From: Mesotaenium endlicherianum
Taxonomy: Eukaryota; Streptophyta; Zygnematophyceae; Zygnematales; Mesotaeniaceae
DNA: 27,253 nt
NCBI GenBank assembly: GCA_009602735.1
Contig: WELA01005155.1
Location: 120,667-147,919, forward strand
Reading direction: 5' to 3'
Shown here: positions 11,899 to 22,734 of the stretch, piece by piece
Layout: each line of letters begins with the position of its first letter
Numbering within the stretch: position 1 is the first letter of the stretch
The notes under the pieces: model-generated
Database searches by the model: none
What the model was told of the DNA's origin: nothing
Seen by the model: the letters and a program-made list of their open reading frames with translations, nothing else
Position numbers and translations under genes: made by a program

Positions 11899-11946
11899 AG
11901 ACTCAAGTAGACTCAAGTAGACTCAAATAGACTCAAGTAGACTCAC
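11899..11946. repeat. Tandem repeat, 10-bp unit AGACTCAAGT, about 5 copies
   Basis: Five near-perfect units (one with AAAT instead of AAGT) run in tandem. A related unit, AGACTCAGGC, occurs about three times in tandem at 188-217. Confidence 0.9.
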
Positions 11947-12497
11947 ATGCTTGCAAGCACATAAAAGACGACTGGAGTTGCCCAATATCAAATCAAGGGT
12001 CCATTATGAAGAAAGCTCAAAGTTGTTCTTCAGCCAAGGACAATTGTCAAGCTAAAATCTGAGAACTTAGTCCTCAATGCATTAAAGCTCAGCTTCTAAC
12101 TCTGACAAATAAAAGCTTGGCCAGTAGACAACTTTCTTAGAGCTGCTCATCAAATCACACAGCGTGATGGGAATAAGCAATTGTTGCGGTAAGTATCGCA
12201 AGCACTAAGTATCGCAAACCAAAGAGGTGGGTCAAGATCGGACAAGGAGACATAAAAGTAAAGTTAATGAACCCGCATGGAACTAGAATCAGACCACTTT
12301 CCAGGATCCATAACTTTAACTCAGCAATGGATAACAAGGATAGGCCACCAAATTATCGCCACAATGATCAGTGAATCCTGATCATGCAACGCTACAACAA
12401 TCAGAAAACACAAGTTGATTGGAACTAAGCGCTTGCATATGTAATTGTAAGATACATCATTCTTCACATATCCTGGGCCCTTCCCTCGATCTTTCCC

Positions 12498-12791
12498 TCA
12501 TAATGGGTCAACGTAAGAAAATGAGCAAGCATGATGAACAACAAGCTCCACAGCCTTCTGAAACTCCTTGGTCGGAACGACAGCACGGCCGCCTCGCTTG
12601 AGATAAAGTTTCACGTCATGACCCATGTGATCGCGATTGGTCTTGCACTTGCAACAGATGACAGCTTTGCAAGGCAAACAATAAAACTTCTTCGTCATGG
12701 ATTCCTCAGTGGTCGTGTGTGCATGACACACAGAGAATGCCTCTGCTGCTCCAAGAACCATGGGCTTAATCCATGCCTTGTCCCCTGCCAT
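12498..12791 (-). CDS. PLATZ-type zinc-binding protein, first coding exon (partial)
   Basis: The frame opens at ATG 12791 (MAGDKAWIKPMVL) and runs to a stop at 12498; the true exon probably ends at a donor somewhere before it, near 12500-12545. The zinc ligand pattern is complete: C-x2-H, 12 residues, C-x2-C, 4 residues, C-x2-C, 5 residues, H-x2-H (CHAH, CLPC, CCKC, HMGH). This is the first of the two zinc regions of the plant PLATZ family, preceded by the usual Trp-containing start and followed by a basic stretch (LKRGGRAVV) as in that family. PLATZ proteins are plant-specific, bind A/T-rich DNA, and several act with RNA polymerase III or as repressors. The second zinc region (C-terminal) is not confidently seen; one candidate piece lies near 12440-12480 on the same strand. 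It is divergent from the NTF2-like gene at about 13124. A generic B-box protein is the main alternative. Confidence 0.75.
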   Translation of the reverse strand: MAGDKAWIKPMVLGAAEAFSVCHAHTTTEESMTKKFYCLPCKAVICCKCKTNRDHMGHDVKLYLKRGGRAVVPTKEFQKAVELVVHHACSFSYVDPL

Positions 12792-13123
12792 GTTGGAAGT
12801 GCAGAAAAAGACACACCTCAATTTGACTAGTCTACATATATGGTTCGAACCATGTGCTGCATGCATTTGACATGCTGATCATGCATGCTGCGAATGTGAT
12901 CGACGCTCATCAAACAAAGAAGTTGAAGTCCGACGGTTGTCCGTCACTTTAGCAGAACTGTTTAAATTGCTAGGTCGCTGGCCGTTTGACTAGTTGACTG
13001 AGTGGTCACGTGAAGAAAGGCAATGTGCACGACTGACGCTTCAGGAGGAGAGCAGGAGGGAGGGTCGCCAGCATGCAGAGCCGAGTCAAGGGGTGGTGCA
13101 GTGACGAGTGACGCCCTCCGTGA

Positions 13124-16100
13124 TGAGTCACGACTACGAGCAGCGAGCCTACTTCATCACAGATAGCGCCTGAGGTGTGTGCCTCAGGGGTCAGAGGTCG
13201 CTGGTCCTGTGTGCTCTCTCACGCCTGTCTTTGGCATTAATGTTGCTATTGGTACGTGTGGTGGTGTGTATGCGTTTTCTGGTCCTACTTTGTGGACTGA
13301 TGTAAGGTGCGCCTCTGATGCCCCCTCTTTCTTAAGCCCAAGTTCTGAAACTCTGAAGGATTGAATCCACGGATCTGCTTGCATGATAAATATGCAGACC
13401 TATAGAAGTGAGACTGTGAAGACCAAAACAGATATGTTTGCGATATTGCCTCCTCTTTTGCCCCTACACCAGAAACTCTGAAGAGAAGCCTGTCGATGTA
13501 GTTTCTGGCCTAGCTGCCTCTAGCTCCTGCTACTCTTCACACCTGTTGCATGCCCATCATTTGGTGACTTGCATATTCCATCAAACAGAGACGCTGCGCT
13601 CTGATCGGCTTCGATCGCGTCAATCGATCAACTGCTTCACTTTCTCGCGTCTGTAATAAATTCCCCCGCCTACCTGACGTGACAAGAGCATGTGACAGCT
13701 GCAAGCACTGCATGCATGCATGCGTGTAGGTGACATGACAGATACTTGGCTGCTATTTAACTCTCCCGTCTGAATATGCGAATGTTGTCATGAATATGGC
13801 ATATGCATGCAGGCGAGATCATCAAGTTTTGACTGCAAGGTCGGCCCACTGACAACGCGAATCCAAGTGACGATTGCATGAATGCATGCATGCAGGCGAC
13901 ATCACGGAGGTGCTGTACTCTGACGACTGCTTCTTTGGAGATCCCACTGTGAGCTTCACTGCTGAGCTGCAGCGAGCACTTTTTAGTGCATCGATCCTGT
14001 TGATGCGCAGTCTTCTCACATTAGCAATGCACTGTATATCTGCATGCAGCTGCTTGTGGATGGATGAGTGTATACACACTAACACACAAGCACACAGAGA
14101 TACACGCACGCACGCACATACAAAACACACAAGTGTATACACATAGATGAATATGTATTGACATCCACATCTACAGAAGCAACTCATGAACGAGAACATC
14201 ACTTTCGTTAATTACACTGGCCGGCAAAGTTGGGGCTGTGTCGCTTGGCTCTGCATGCCCTGCGGGTGTATACAGTCAATTCGCATTGGCTGTTATCAGT
14301 GATGGGGCTGCTTTCTTCTGCCCCGCGTGTCCTGCGTGCATATCCCACAGAGTGCAAGACAGTGCGGTGACACCACCGGTGGCGTCCATGTGGCACCATC
14401 GCTGGCCCCTGGGTGCATGCATGCGCGTGGCGACTGAGGAGCCTGCCTGCCTGCTTGCCTGCCGGGCTGCAGGGCTGCAGAGGTGGAGGAGGAACGTACG
14501 CCTGCTGGAGCCCTTCTTTGAGGAGCCCTCTGTCGCCCTCCACTCCATCATCGCCCAGGTCCGTTGGGCCCTCCCCCCCTCCCCCTCTCTCTCGCTCCCA
14601 GCTCCCACGTGAAGGTGCTACCTCCACTGCCTCTGAAAGGTGCTCCAATGGATGCCGTCACGAGGTAGTGGTGTTTTTTTTCCAGAATTGAGGAAGTAGC
14701 CTATAGGGTTTCTAGTCAAGGTTTCCGCCCTCGGCTTGTAGTATGTAATTCTCGACTTCTGAGATATCGTCTCCTCCCGCAAGTCTGATGTCGCTAGTTG
14801 CACCCAGCTTCCCCCCCACCCCCCCACCCCCACCCNNNNNNNNNNNNNNAATCCCTCCCTCCCTCCCTCCCTCCTTCCCCACCTCTCCCCCCCTCCCTCT
14901 CCCTCTCCCTCTCCGTTGCAGAACATCCCATGGGCCAGAAAAGGGGCTTCGTGGCCATGTAGAAGCCAGACCGTCTTATCTCCTCATTGCCAACACCGTG
15001 ATGACAGTGCTGTGGCTGTGGCAGGCGTGCGCTGCCTTGTTCCTGTCATCATCGTCTGCTTGTCGCGTGCAGGAAGAGGAGGGAGGCGGGCGAGCTTTTG
15101 TGACGCAGTGGAGGCTCAGGTGCCCTTCCATCCAGCTTTCCTCTTATCGCTGTGCACTATCACGACACAAACGGCAAGCTGAACTTTATAGCTATTTATG
15201 TGGAAACAAAGACGGACGTCAATGTGAGAGCAAGCACGTACAAACGTGCTTACGTACGTCTGCATGTTTATCATGCACGCTCATGCATGCACGTGTGTGC
15301 ACGAACTGATGTATGTTCCATGTGTGCATGTCTTTGCGCTATATTATTACTATAAATGCATGCGCACGACTGGTCTGCACACGTGTACTACATGTCCATG
15401 TATGCGGTTGTAAGTCAATGCCTGTGTTCATACGTAGATGCCCATAATGTCACTGGGATGCAACACCTGGCGGTATGCTGGCAACTCCGTGGCGACCCCG
15501 TTTGTCTCACACGCGCCAGCTGCTGTAGTCTCCTCAGAGCGAGAGGGCGTGTGACGGCGTGTGCGACCACTCTGCCAGATGCAATCCCCCAGTGAAGTCT
15601 AAGACTTCAGTCGCGTGCCCATTCTGCTCTCTTCTCGCGCTCTCCTTCCAATACAAACCCCCCCCCGCGTGGCATCTTGCGTGCTCCCTCACAATCTCCT
15701 CTCGCGCTATCTTTCTCAGTGCAAGCCCTACGTGACATCTTGAGTGCCCGCTCATGCTGTCTTCTCCTCTCCTCTGCTCTCCTCTCCTCTTGCGTTCTCC
15801 TCTTCCTGCTCTCCCTGCGTGGCACCCTTCCTGCATGATATGGCAGGACCTACTTGAAGTTCCCGTGGAGGCCGCTCATCGACATCGACGGGTCCACCAA
15901 GCACTCTCTGGACGAGACCAACACCAAGGCGAGTGCCGTCCCCCTCCTTCCCTGTCCCTCGAACTCCTTCCCTGTCCCAGTCCCTCCTCTCTCGCGCAAT
16001 TCATCTCTCTCACGTGTCTTGTGTCCTGTTACGAGTTCTGCGATCCACGTCACCTTGAGGTGCTCTCTTGCAGGACGTCTTGCGCACTTCTTCACTTGTA

Positions 16101-16468
16101 TACACTCCCACACAGCCTGTTTGCGCGTCCGCTTGCTGCAGGCACACTCCCAAGGGGCATCAACACCTCCCTAGGTCTGGGTTGACACTTTTCTTTGGGT
16201 GTGTTGTTATCTGGTACAACACTAGTACACAACACCACAGCCTTTTTGCACGCTTGTACCTGCGCACGCACACTTTTCCCACAGGGGCAGCAGCATGCGA
16301 CTCTGACTTGGTGAGCAGGTGGTGCGACACGTGGAGAGCTGGGGCGTCTCGGCCAGCAAAGCCCTCGGCCAGATGTTTGTGGCGTCTGATCGGGCGCTGT
16401 GGTCGAGATCCCGCGCCCAGGACTCCTCTAAAAGCCCTGACAAAAAAGCATTTCGAGTTTTCACGTGA
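13124..16468 (+). CDS. NTF2-like / DUF2358-family protein (probably plastid), multi-exon, 5' end incomplete
   Basis: Clear exons: 13896-13948, 14473(or 14481)-14558, 15073-15119, 15847-15928 and 16319-16468. A likely earlier exon ends near 13162. Joined, they read as blocks typical of plant NTF2-like/DUF2358 proteins: DYEQRAYFIT, then DITEVLYSDDCFFGDPT, RWRRNVRLLEPFFEEPSVAL, VTQWRLR/TYLKFPWRPLIDIDGS, and VVRHVESWGVSASKALGQMF. The DPT, RN.RLL, PWRPLI..DGS and VRHVE.W motifs are the hallmarks. Phases fit at the last three junctions; the AG/G junction between 15119 and 15847 rebuilds an Arg codon. The intron at 15929 starts GC, not GT. The stop is TGA 16466-16468; TGTAA, a possible poly(A) signal, follows at about 16511. 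Members adopt an NTF2/SnoaL-like fold, many are predicted plastid proteins, and the function is unknown. A transit-peptide exon was not found. N gap 14836-14849 lies in an intron. Confidence 0.78.
14836..14849. other. Assembly gap (14 N) in a C-rich intron tract
   Basis: Fourteen N bases between a CCCCCAC repeat and a CCCT repeat, inside the NTF2-like gene's intron. The true length is unknown. Confidence 1.
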
Positions 16469-18170
16469 CGAAATGTGGGCAGAAAGCATGCATGATTCCC
16501 CAGAAAACTTTTGTAATCCAATGAGTTGACTCAGTTGAGCACCCAAATACCAGTGGGTATGTATGACTGGTTGGAGGTTAGCTCGCACTCTCCTCGTCTC
16601 GCTTAGAAGCGCAAGGAGGGACTGCGCTGCGGGAAAGCGTACATGCGAGTAGGCCACTTTAGTATCAACCTACTGGCGCTGCCTTGATGAATTGATAAAA
16701 CTCGCGCCTCTCATACATTGTGCATGAGAAGCAAGTGATTGAGATCTGTCAAATCCAAGGACTGGTTGCGATGCAGCTATACAACCTGCTCCAGCAGACG
16801 AACTAGCTGCGTGTATGCATGCATGCATGCATGCACCACTTTGAGTGGCGTGCGCAAGTCTCCTTGCAGACCTTTACGACCAGGTATATTTTTGTAAGCC
16901 CTGCTGTCAGCAGTTTGTCCGCAAGCGTGCACCTTTGTGGTGTGTAGTCTGCAGCCACATTCAGCGTGTGGCCATAACATTGTGAAAGACAGTTGAACTC
17001 AACTTGGTAGCTTCAACGAGTGAGCTTCATCGGATGAAGCGTACACCAGTGCTCCGACGCTTTTATGCTATGTTGAAATTACCGGCAAGATTTTGCGCCG
17101 GTGCGCAGTAAATAAAAGCAAATCACATGCACCACTTGCTGCCTACTACCAGCTGAGGAGAGGTATGCCTATGTACAAGAACCTCAGATGCAGTACTAGC
17201 TACTAACCAACTGCTGATTCTGGCTTTGCCACTCAGAAGGTTGTACGTGCTTGGACTCGACTCCATTAACAATAGTGGGTTGCAAGCACGTTGATTAATC
17301 CTTGACAGAAACATTAGGTCATAGAGAAGCTCATTACTGACCTGCAGCATCTGATTGATTACAACAAACTCGCAGCCTACATGCTTGGCACATTCTATGC
17401 TAGCCTTTCTTTCTCTGGACCCGATTACGCTACTACTTTTTATCTCTAGATCTCCGGTGTCTGTGTCTGGTCTTATGACACTTCATTGAACGAAGTTGTC
17501 AGATGCTTGATGTCGTAGATGGGCCCTGCATCGACGATCATCATCAGAGTCACATGTCCGACATCAGGCATCAATGCTCTCGTGAGATTAAATCGGAAGT
17601 GATAGCCCTTTGGGCTAGTCCTGGGCAAGAGCACCGAAAATGAGCACCAAAAATAAGCACCAGCTCAATTGCGGACTATCAGCCTCTGTTTGATTGGCTG
17701 AGAGAGACGCGTCAGCAAAGACCGTACGGATTACAATGTGAACGCAGCCTGGTTGCCTGCCCGCATACATACGCCAGCCGGCAGCCAGCAGCCGGCTCTT
17801 TCCCAAGCAAGGGCTCAGTAGCTTTCACATAATTGGCTTAACAAGAGGTGAACTATTCTTTCTGAAACCAACGGTGCAGCCGTAACGTTGTTACAACACT
17901 GTCATCTACCTGCATGCAACAGTGGACTTGCGCTGCCAGCACAGCCACCAAGGGCGGCAAGTGACTCCCGGCAGCAAACAGAAAGCTGAGAAAATACGCC
18001 TGCCAACCCCACCCCACCCCTCCCCACCTCACACCTACCCCTCCCGCGAAACCCCAACCCACCTCAAACCTGCCTCTCCCACCCCTCCCAACCCTGCCCA
18101 GCCCACCTCACCTCACTTTTCAGCATGTTCCACTTCACCCACAAACCTGACCCCCTGCTGGCAAGTTTAC
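16469..18170. other. Convergent intergenic region between NTF2-like gene and CcmA copy B
   Basis: The two flanking genes end toward each other here. No coding exon is recognised. It contains a (CATG)n run at 16814-16835 and a CCCACC-rich stretch at 18001-18115 just beyond the CcmA stop. Confidence 0.5.
16814..16835. repeat. (CATG)n microsatellite
   Basis: Perfect alternating GCAT/CATG tetranucleotide run. The same word is scattered through the NTF2-like gene (13710-13730, 13805-13895). Confidence 0.9.
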
Positions 18171-21100
18171 CTACCTGGGAGGGAAGCGGAGGTGCATGGC
18201 TTGGGGAACAACGATGGGGGTGTGCGTGGCCACCAGCGCAATCCCTCCCCTCTCCCTGTGCTCGCTGATCAGCTCCTCCAGAAGCTCCAACCCCTGCCCC
18301 CGTTCGCACCCGCACAGTCCCACACACGCACACACACGCACACGCGCGCACGCACACACACGCACCCACACACGCGCGCGCACACACGCACAGAGACCCA
18401 CGCAGAGAGAGGCCTACGTGCATATCACATACGTGGATACGCAGACGCGCGCGTGAACGCAGGCATGCACAAGCTCACGCGCGCTCCACATGTCGTGCAG
18501 AGATACTCACGCATGTACGCGATCGTGCAGCGCACAAACACACACATGCACACGCACATTACAAATGTGCGTACTTCTACCCCATCCTTCACAGTGCACC
18601 CCTACCTCGCTCCCTGCACCCTAGACCTGGTCGGAAAGCGCACGCGCGCACATCATGTCAACATTTTTTAAACTTTCCGGAGAAGAAAACAAAACAGTAT
18701 CCCGAAGAGAACAGAAATATTGGACACCCCTTACTCATCTGGAAGAAGAAAATACAACGCACCTGAGCATCAAGCCCCACAGAGGGCTCGTCCAGCAGCC
18801 AGATGGGCCTAGGCATGGCCAGTAGCCTCGCCAGCTGGACTCGCCTCCTCTGCGCGCGTCACGAAGCACCGAGAAAAAAAGAGTCAGCGGTATCACTAAC
18901 GATATCACAAACAGTCACCCCCCCCAATTCCCCTCCCTTGCCCGCCCTCCCTCAAAAAAGAACTCAAAATAAAAACTTAACCAATTGGCCCAACTTAGCC
19001 CTTGCCCGGCCAATGCCATCGTCCCACTCCACTCAGACAGGCACACTCAGCCAGGCAGGACGAGGAGGAGCGTGCGCTGGGGTGGAGCTAAGCGCCGTCG
19101 CTACCCCTTTGGGGGGGGGTGCTCCAAGCAGATTGACGCAACTGCCAGCTAGGATTGGCGGTCTCGCGCCCAACAGGGAGGAAGGATGAGGAGGTGGAGG
19201 AGTAGGGGAACCTGGGCAGGGGATGAGAAGGAGAAGGGGGGAACCACTGTAATACATTGCATGAATGCAAGGGGGGGGAGGGGAGAGGAGGGGAGGGCAG
19301 GGGAGGGGCGTGAGGGAAGAGGAAGGAAGGGGCCAAACACACCTGTCCCAGCGACAGCACGGACGCCCTGTCGCCTGCATAGGTGGCGAGGCCGACACGC
19401 TGGATGGCGGGGTTCACTCGGCTCGCGTCTCCCTCCAGCTCAGCCCAGAAGCGCTGCCGCCGCCCAAAAGGGGGAGAGAGCGAGCGAGGAGGAGGGGGAA
19501 GGAGACGGGAAAGAGAGGGTGAGGAGAGGGAGAGCGAGATGGAGAGGAGAGGCAGATGTGGAGAAGGAGAGGGAAAGGAGAGGGAAGGGAGAGGAGTGGA
19601 GAGGGAGAGGCGAGGGAGGGAAGAGGGGATGGGAGGGGGGTGAAACGAGAGGTTTCAGTAGCCTGCGTGATGTGTGACATATTATACAGATGGAAATGAC
19701 CTGCGCATCTCACTTGCACGCATGCGCCCATTCTCTGATGCTCATGCGCTCATCATGTCGCCCACTAGCTTTCCAGTATNTGTCATCAGAAGCGAAACAG
19801 GCCAATGCGTAGAGGGAAGCTCAATTTTCACCCCCCAAAGCCCTAGGCATTGCAAGCCGTACGCTTGCCTGTGTGCGTGGCCCAGGGGAGAGGGGGGGCA
19901 AGGGAGACGGGGTGTATAGAGGGGAGGAGAGGGGAAGGGAAAAAGGGTGCAATTGGCTTCAAGTGCCGCCCGAGTGCCGCCCATCTTACCACGTTGTGGT
20001 CCACGCTGAGCTGGCCCTTGATGGCGTCCTTGCCGCCCATCAGATGAACGCCCCGCCGGTACACTGCCAGAAGAGGACGAAGAAGAGGGGCGGTGGAATG
20101 AGTACAGGCGGCATCCTTGCCGCCCATTAGAAGCCGCCCCCGAGGAGGGGGGACACTGTACCCTGAAACGAGAAGAGGACGGATATGATACTGCTGCCAG
20201 CTGTGCAGGGCACCAATGGACACGTGTCACGGTTCTGGGCCAACTGCCGTCGGCGCACAGGCCATGATCATCGCCGGAGAGTTTCCCCCCCAGAAGCCAG
20301 CTCAAGAAAGAGCATGCTCGGTTCTCACAGGGCTGGCAGGAAAACTTGCGATACGATATCGGGGCTGCTACAGTGGGGGGCCGGGGCTGCTGTTGAAACT
20401 TTGCCGTGGCAAGGCTGCTAGACTAGGGTCACCGCAGAAGGATTGCCCACATTAGGGTTGCTGGACTAGAGCTTGCCGCATTTAAGGTTTAAGTCGAGTA
20501 CAGTCGTAGGCGGCGGGGTCGGTGAGGCTGTGGCCGTCCCACATGAGCCATCCCGCCGTGGGCTTTATGAACCCTGCCACCTGGCGCACGCACAGAGGTG
20601 CACACCAACACACGCACGCATGAGCAAACGCAAGCCACCTGTTCCTTCGTCAGTGTGTGTCAGTCCCAACGGCGGCAAATTTAGAGGAGGAGAGAAGACA
20701 TCAGAGCAAATCGCTGGCCTGCCGACGAAGTGACAGGTGTCGTGAGAGCGGGTGGAAGCAGACGGGACCACCGCCGCACGCGCAGGCCAAGGGGGGGCAC
20801 TTAGGAGCACCCTAGGAGTCAAGTCGGTTTCTGTTTCCCTCTGCCCTTCGGGCTCTGGGCTCTGAAGGTTGAGGCTTGGGCTCTAGGCGCAGGTTCGGGA
20901 TTTGGCTTGAGCTTTGGTTGGGCTTCGGTTCCGGCATGGGCTTGAGGGGTTAGGCCTGCATACACACCACAACCTTCCGACATCTGCAGGAGCGGAAGTG
21001 ACAAGAGAAGGCTGCACAGTTTTAATACTTGCACCGAGTATGTGGTGAGAAAGGGGGGACCACACCGTCCACATGCCCGCTACACGTGAGCTCCAGCAAG

Positions 21101-21980
21101 CGGACAAGGTCCGCGCATGCCAGCCCTTCCAAACTCCTCCGCAGCGTTTTTAGGGTTGGGATCTGAAGGGAGAGGGAGCCGGAGCCTCCGATTTTGTTCA
21201 AGGGGCTCAAATTTTCTGAGCTTCCCAGGTTCTTTTCGGCACCCAGGGCGTGGGGTTTCAGGGTTTAGGAGGAGTGGCTCCTGAGATTCGAGTTTCAAGT
21301 TTGAAGAAGGGAGGTCTTGAGCCTGGGTTTCGAGGTTTAAGAGGCGGGGCCCGGGTCCCAGGATTCAGGGTCTTGAGCATGAAGGAGGAGTCCTGGGCCC
21401 AAGGGCTCGTGGGGGCGAGGAGAGAGAGTTTTGTTTTAGTGTGACAGTTGCTCCCGGGGAGAGGTGCAGTAGCGCTCACATGTCGGTCCCCGGTTCTAGG
21501 TTTTGTTGTCCAGTATGAAGGGTTTAAGGCGGCAAGCCTCAGGGTCATCTGCTCGGGGGTTTACCACTCTCTTGAAAGCCTTGTTGTCACATGGGAATTC
21601 AGGTTCAAGCAGACAGGCAGCGCGGCGGAACTGCTATCCTGCGGGCTTTCAAAAACCTTGCAGTTCCTTCGGGGTTCAGGTTAGGAAGACAGGCAGGGAA
21701 GGGGAAAACTGCCCCGTGTGATTTCGGGCTTAAGGTTTACCAAGCGGAGAAAGCTGCTCTTGCCGCTGCCGTTGGGCCCCGTGAGCAGCATTGCCCCCCC
21801 CGTATGCACGCTCATGTTCATCTCGCGGAAGATCGTCTCCCCGCCCCTCATGCAGGCTACCCTGCTGGCCAGCAGCCGTGGCGCTGGAGGCGGCCCTACC
21901 CCGCCGGGTGGGGGATATTCGACGCCCCAGTAGCTCGGGAAGGAGTTTGTGCTGAGCCTCCTTGTCAGAGAGGGCCCCAA
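18171..21980 (-). CDS. ccmA: CcmA/ABCI1 copy B: cytochrome c maturation ABC transporter ATPase, six exons
   Basis: Exons, read leftwards: 21980(or later start)-21741, 20580-20502, 20063-19990, 19453-19343, 18849-18763 and 18293-18171. Every internal junction is AG...GT and phase-consistent. Numbered as in copy A, the product is about 248 residues: Walker A GPNGSGKS 79-86, signature LSLGQRRRVQLARLL 175-189, Walker B IWLLDEP 195-201, D-loop VGLD 203-206 and H-loop His232 in ATHTP. This order and spacing match plant ABCI1/bacterial CcmA (usually about 205-230 aa). With CcmB this ATPase drives release of holo-CcmE during heme delivery to mitochondrial cytochrome c. The start is uncertain: in the frame that opens at an ATG in copy A, copy B has TGA at 21983-21981 (codon 11), so it must start later or join an upstream exon. 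The end is also uncertain: the frame closes at TAG 18173-18171, which overlaps two possible donor sites, so a short last exon is possible. Confidence 0.88.
18306..18391. repeat. CA/CG-alternating microsatellite in CcmA intron 5
   Basis: CACACGCACAC-type purine-pyrimidine alternation, about 85 bp, directly next to the exon 6 acceptor. Such tracts can adopt Z-DNA. Confidence 0.9.
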
Positions 21981-22220
21981 TCACCCGGCCCTGGATTGGC
22001 TATGGAGGAACATTTGAAGCTATCTCACAAGGCACGTGCCATCATTGTCGTTTCGATCTATGATCGGGGGGAAAAGTAGAAGAGCCCAGAAGGTGCTGAG
22101 TGTCAGTGCTGGAGTGCGAGCAGAGCAGTCGGTGCCAGGAACGAGTCCTGGCAGCTCAGTCAACAGCTTAGTCATCATGGTTCACAGGGTTCCATTCTGG
22201 CATTGAAGAGGAAAAGAAAT
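19161..22220. repeat. Segmental duplication, block B (partner of 825-4335)
   Basis: Same-orientation partner of block A, about 18 kb away, holding exons 1-4 of the intact-looking CcmA gene. The break on the left falls in intron 4, 312 bp from exon 5, which explains why exons 5-6 were not copied with the block. One unresolved base (n) lies at 19780 in intron 3. Confidence 0.85.
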
Positions 22221-22734
22221 GTGCAGTACAACCAGAAATGTGAGTAAAACTCAGTCTAATCTCCTGCTTGCACCTCAGAAGTCTTCACCGTAATGCTTGC
22301 TGTCCTGTCCTAAATTGTTTACGACGTGTCGATTATGCAAATATTTGTGGATGTTATTGTGATGAGGATTTTTTTTGGTGTTTTTGAAACGTTATCCTTG
22401 AGCCCTGCAATTACTCTGGTGGTAAGAATGTACAAATGTAATCGCTTGTGCGGTTGCGTATGAGATATGCACCTTTTTGGTCGATCACAAATACCTCGTT
22501 TCGATCTTTTTCACTGTTGGTTTTCAGTACCTCATGAAACATGTGTTTTGGTTTTTATCATCTTTGTTTATGAGAATCTTGTAACACAAACTCGGCGAAG
22601 CAAATCGAGACCCTGTAGTTCTTTGTCACTTCAGTGTGTTAAATTGTCTAAAACACATGTATCTATGTCTCTTCTAGGTTGAGGGCCCTTGTGCGTCGCT
22701 TTTTTGCACCGTTTGTATCAGAAATACTTTTTTG

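Larger units (their letters stand above)
7460..12497. other. Long intergenic region with low-complexity and degenerate repeats
   Basis: No confident gene. 7460-9060 is unremarkable 3' flank. At 9120-9420 a motif like GGTGGAGGGCCCAGATGCT recurs in degenerate form (near 9127, 9172, 9278 and 9402). 9600-9840 is rich in CA/CG words. 10240-10780 is rich in CAG/CTG triplets and gives long Gln- or Leu-rich frames that look like by-products. 11000-12490 is AT-rich. Two possible minus-strand exons are listed separately. Confidence 0.5.

Noticed and set aside
11899..11946. Possible CRISPR-like array
   Set aside because: Units are directly adjacent 10-mers without spacers, in a eukaryotic context.
14208..14648. 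146-codon minus-strand frame
   Set aside because: Lies opposite an NTF2-like exon and a pyrimidine tract; explained by the plus-strand gene.
18064..18456. Cys/Val/Arg-rich and Thr/His-rich frames
   Set aside because: Created by the CA/CG microsatellite; only CcmA exon 6 (18171-18293) is real here.
19843..20305. Long minus-strand frames around CcmA exon 3
   Set aside because: Only the 74-nt exon at 19990-20063 is conserved; the rest is intron read-through.
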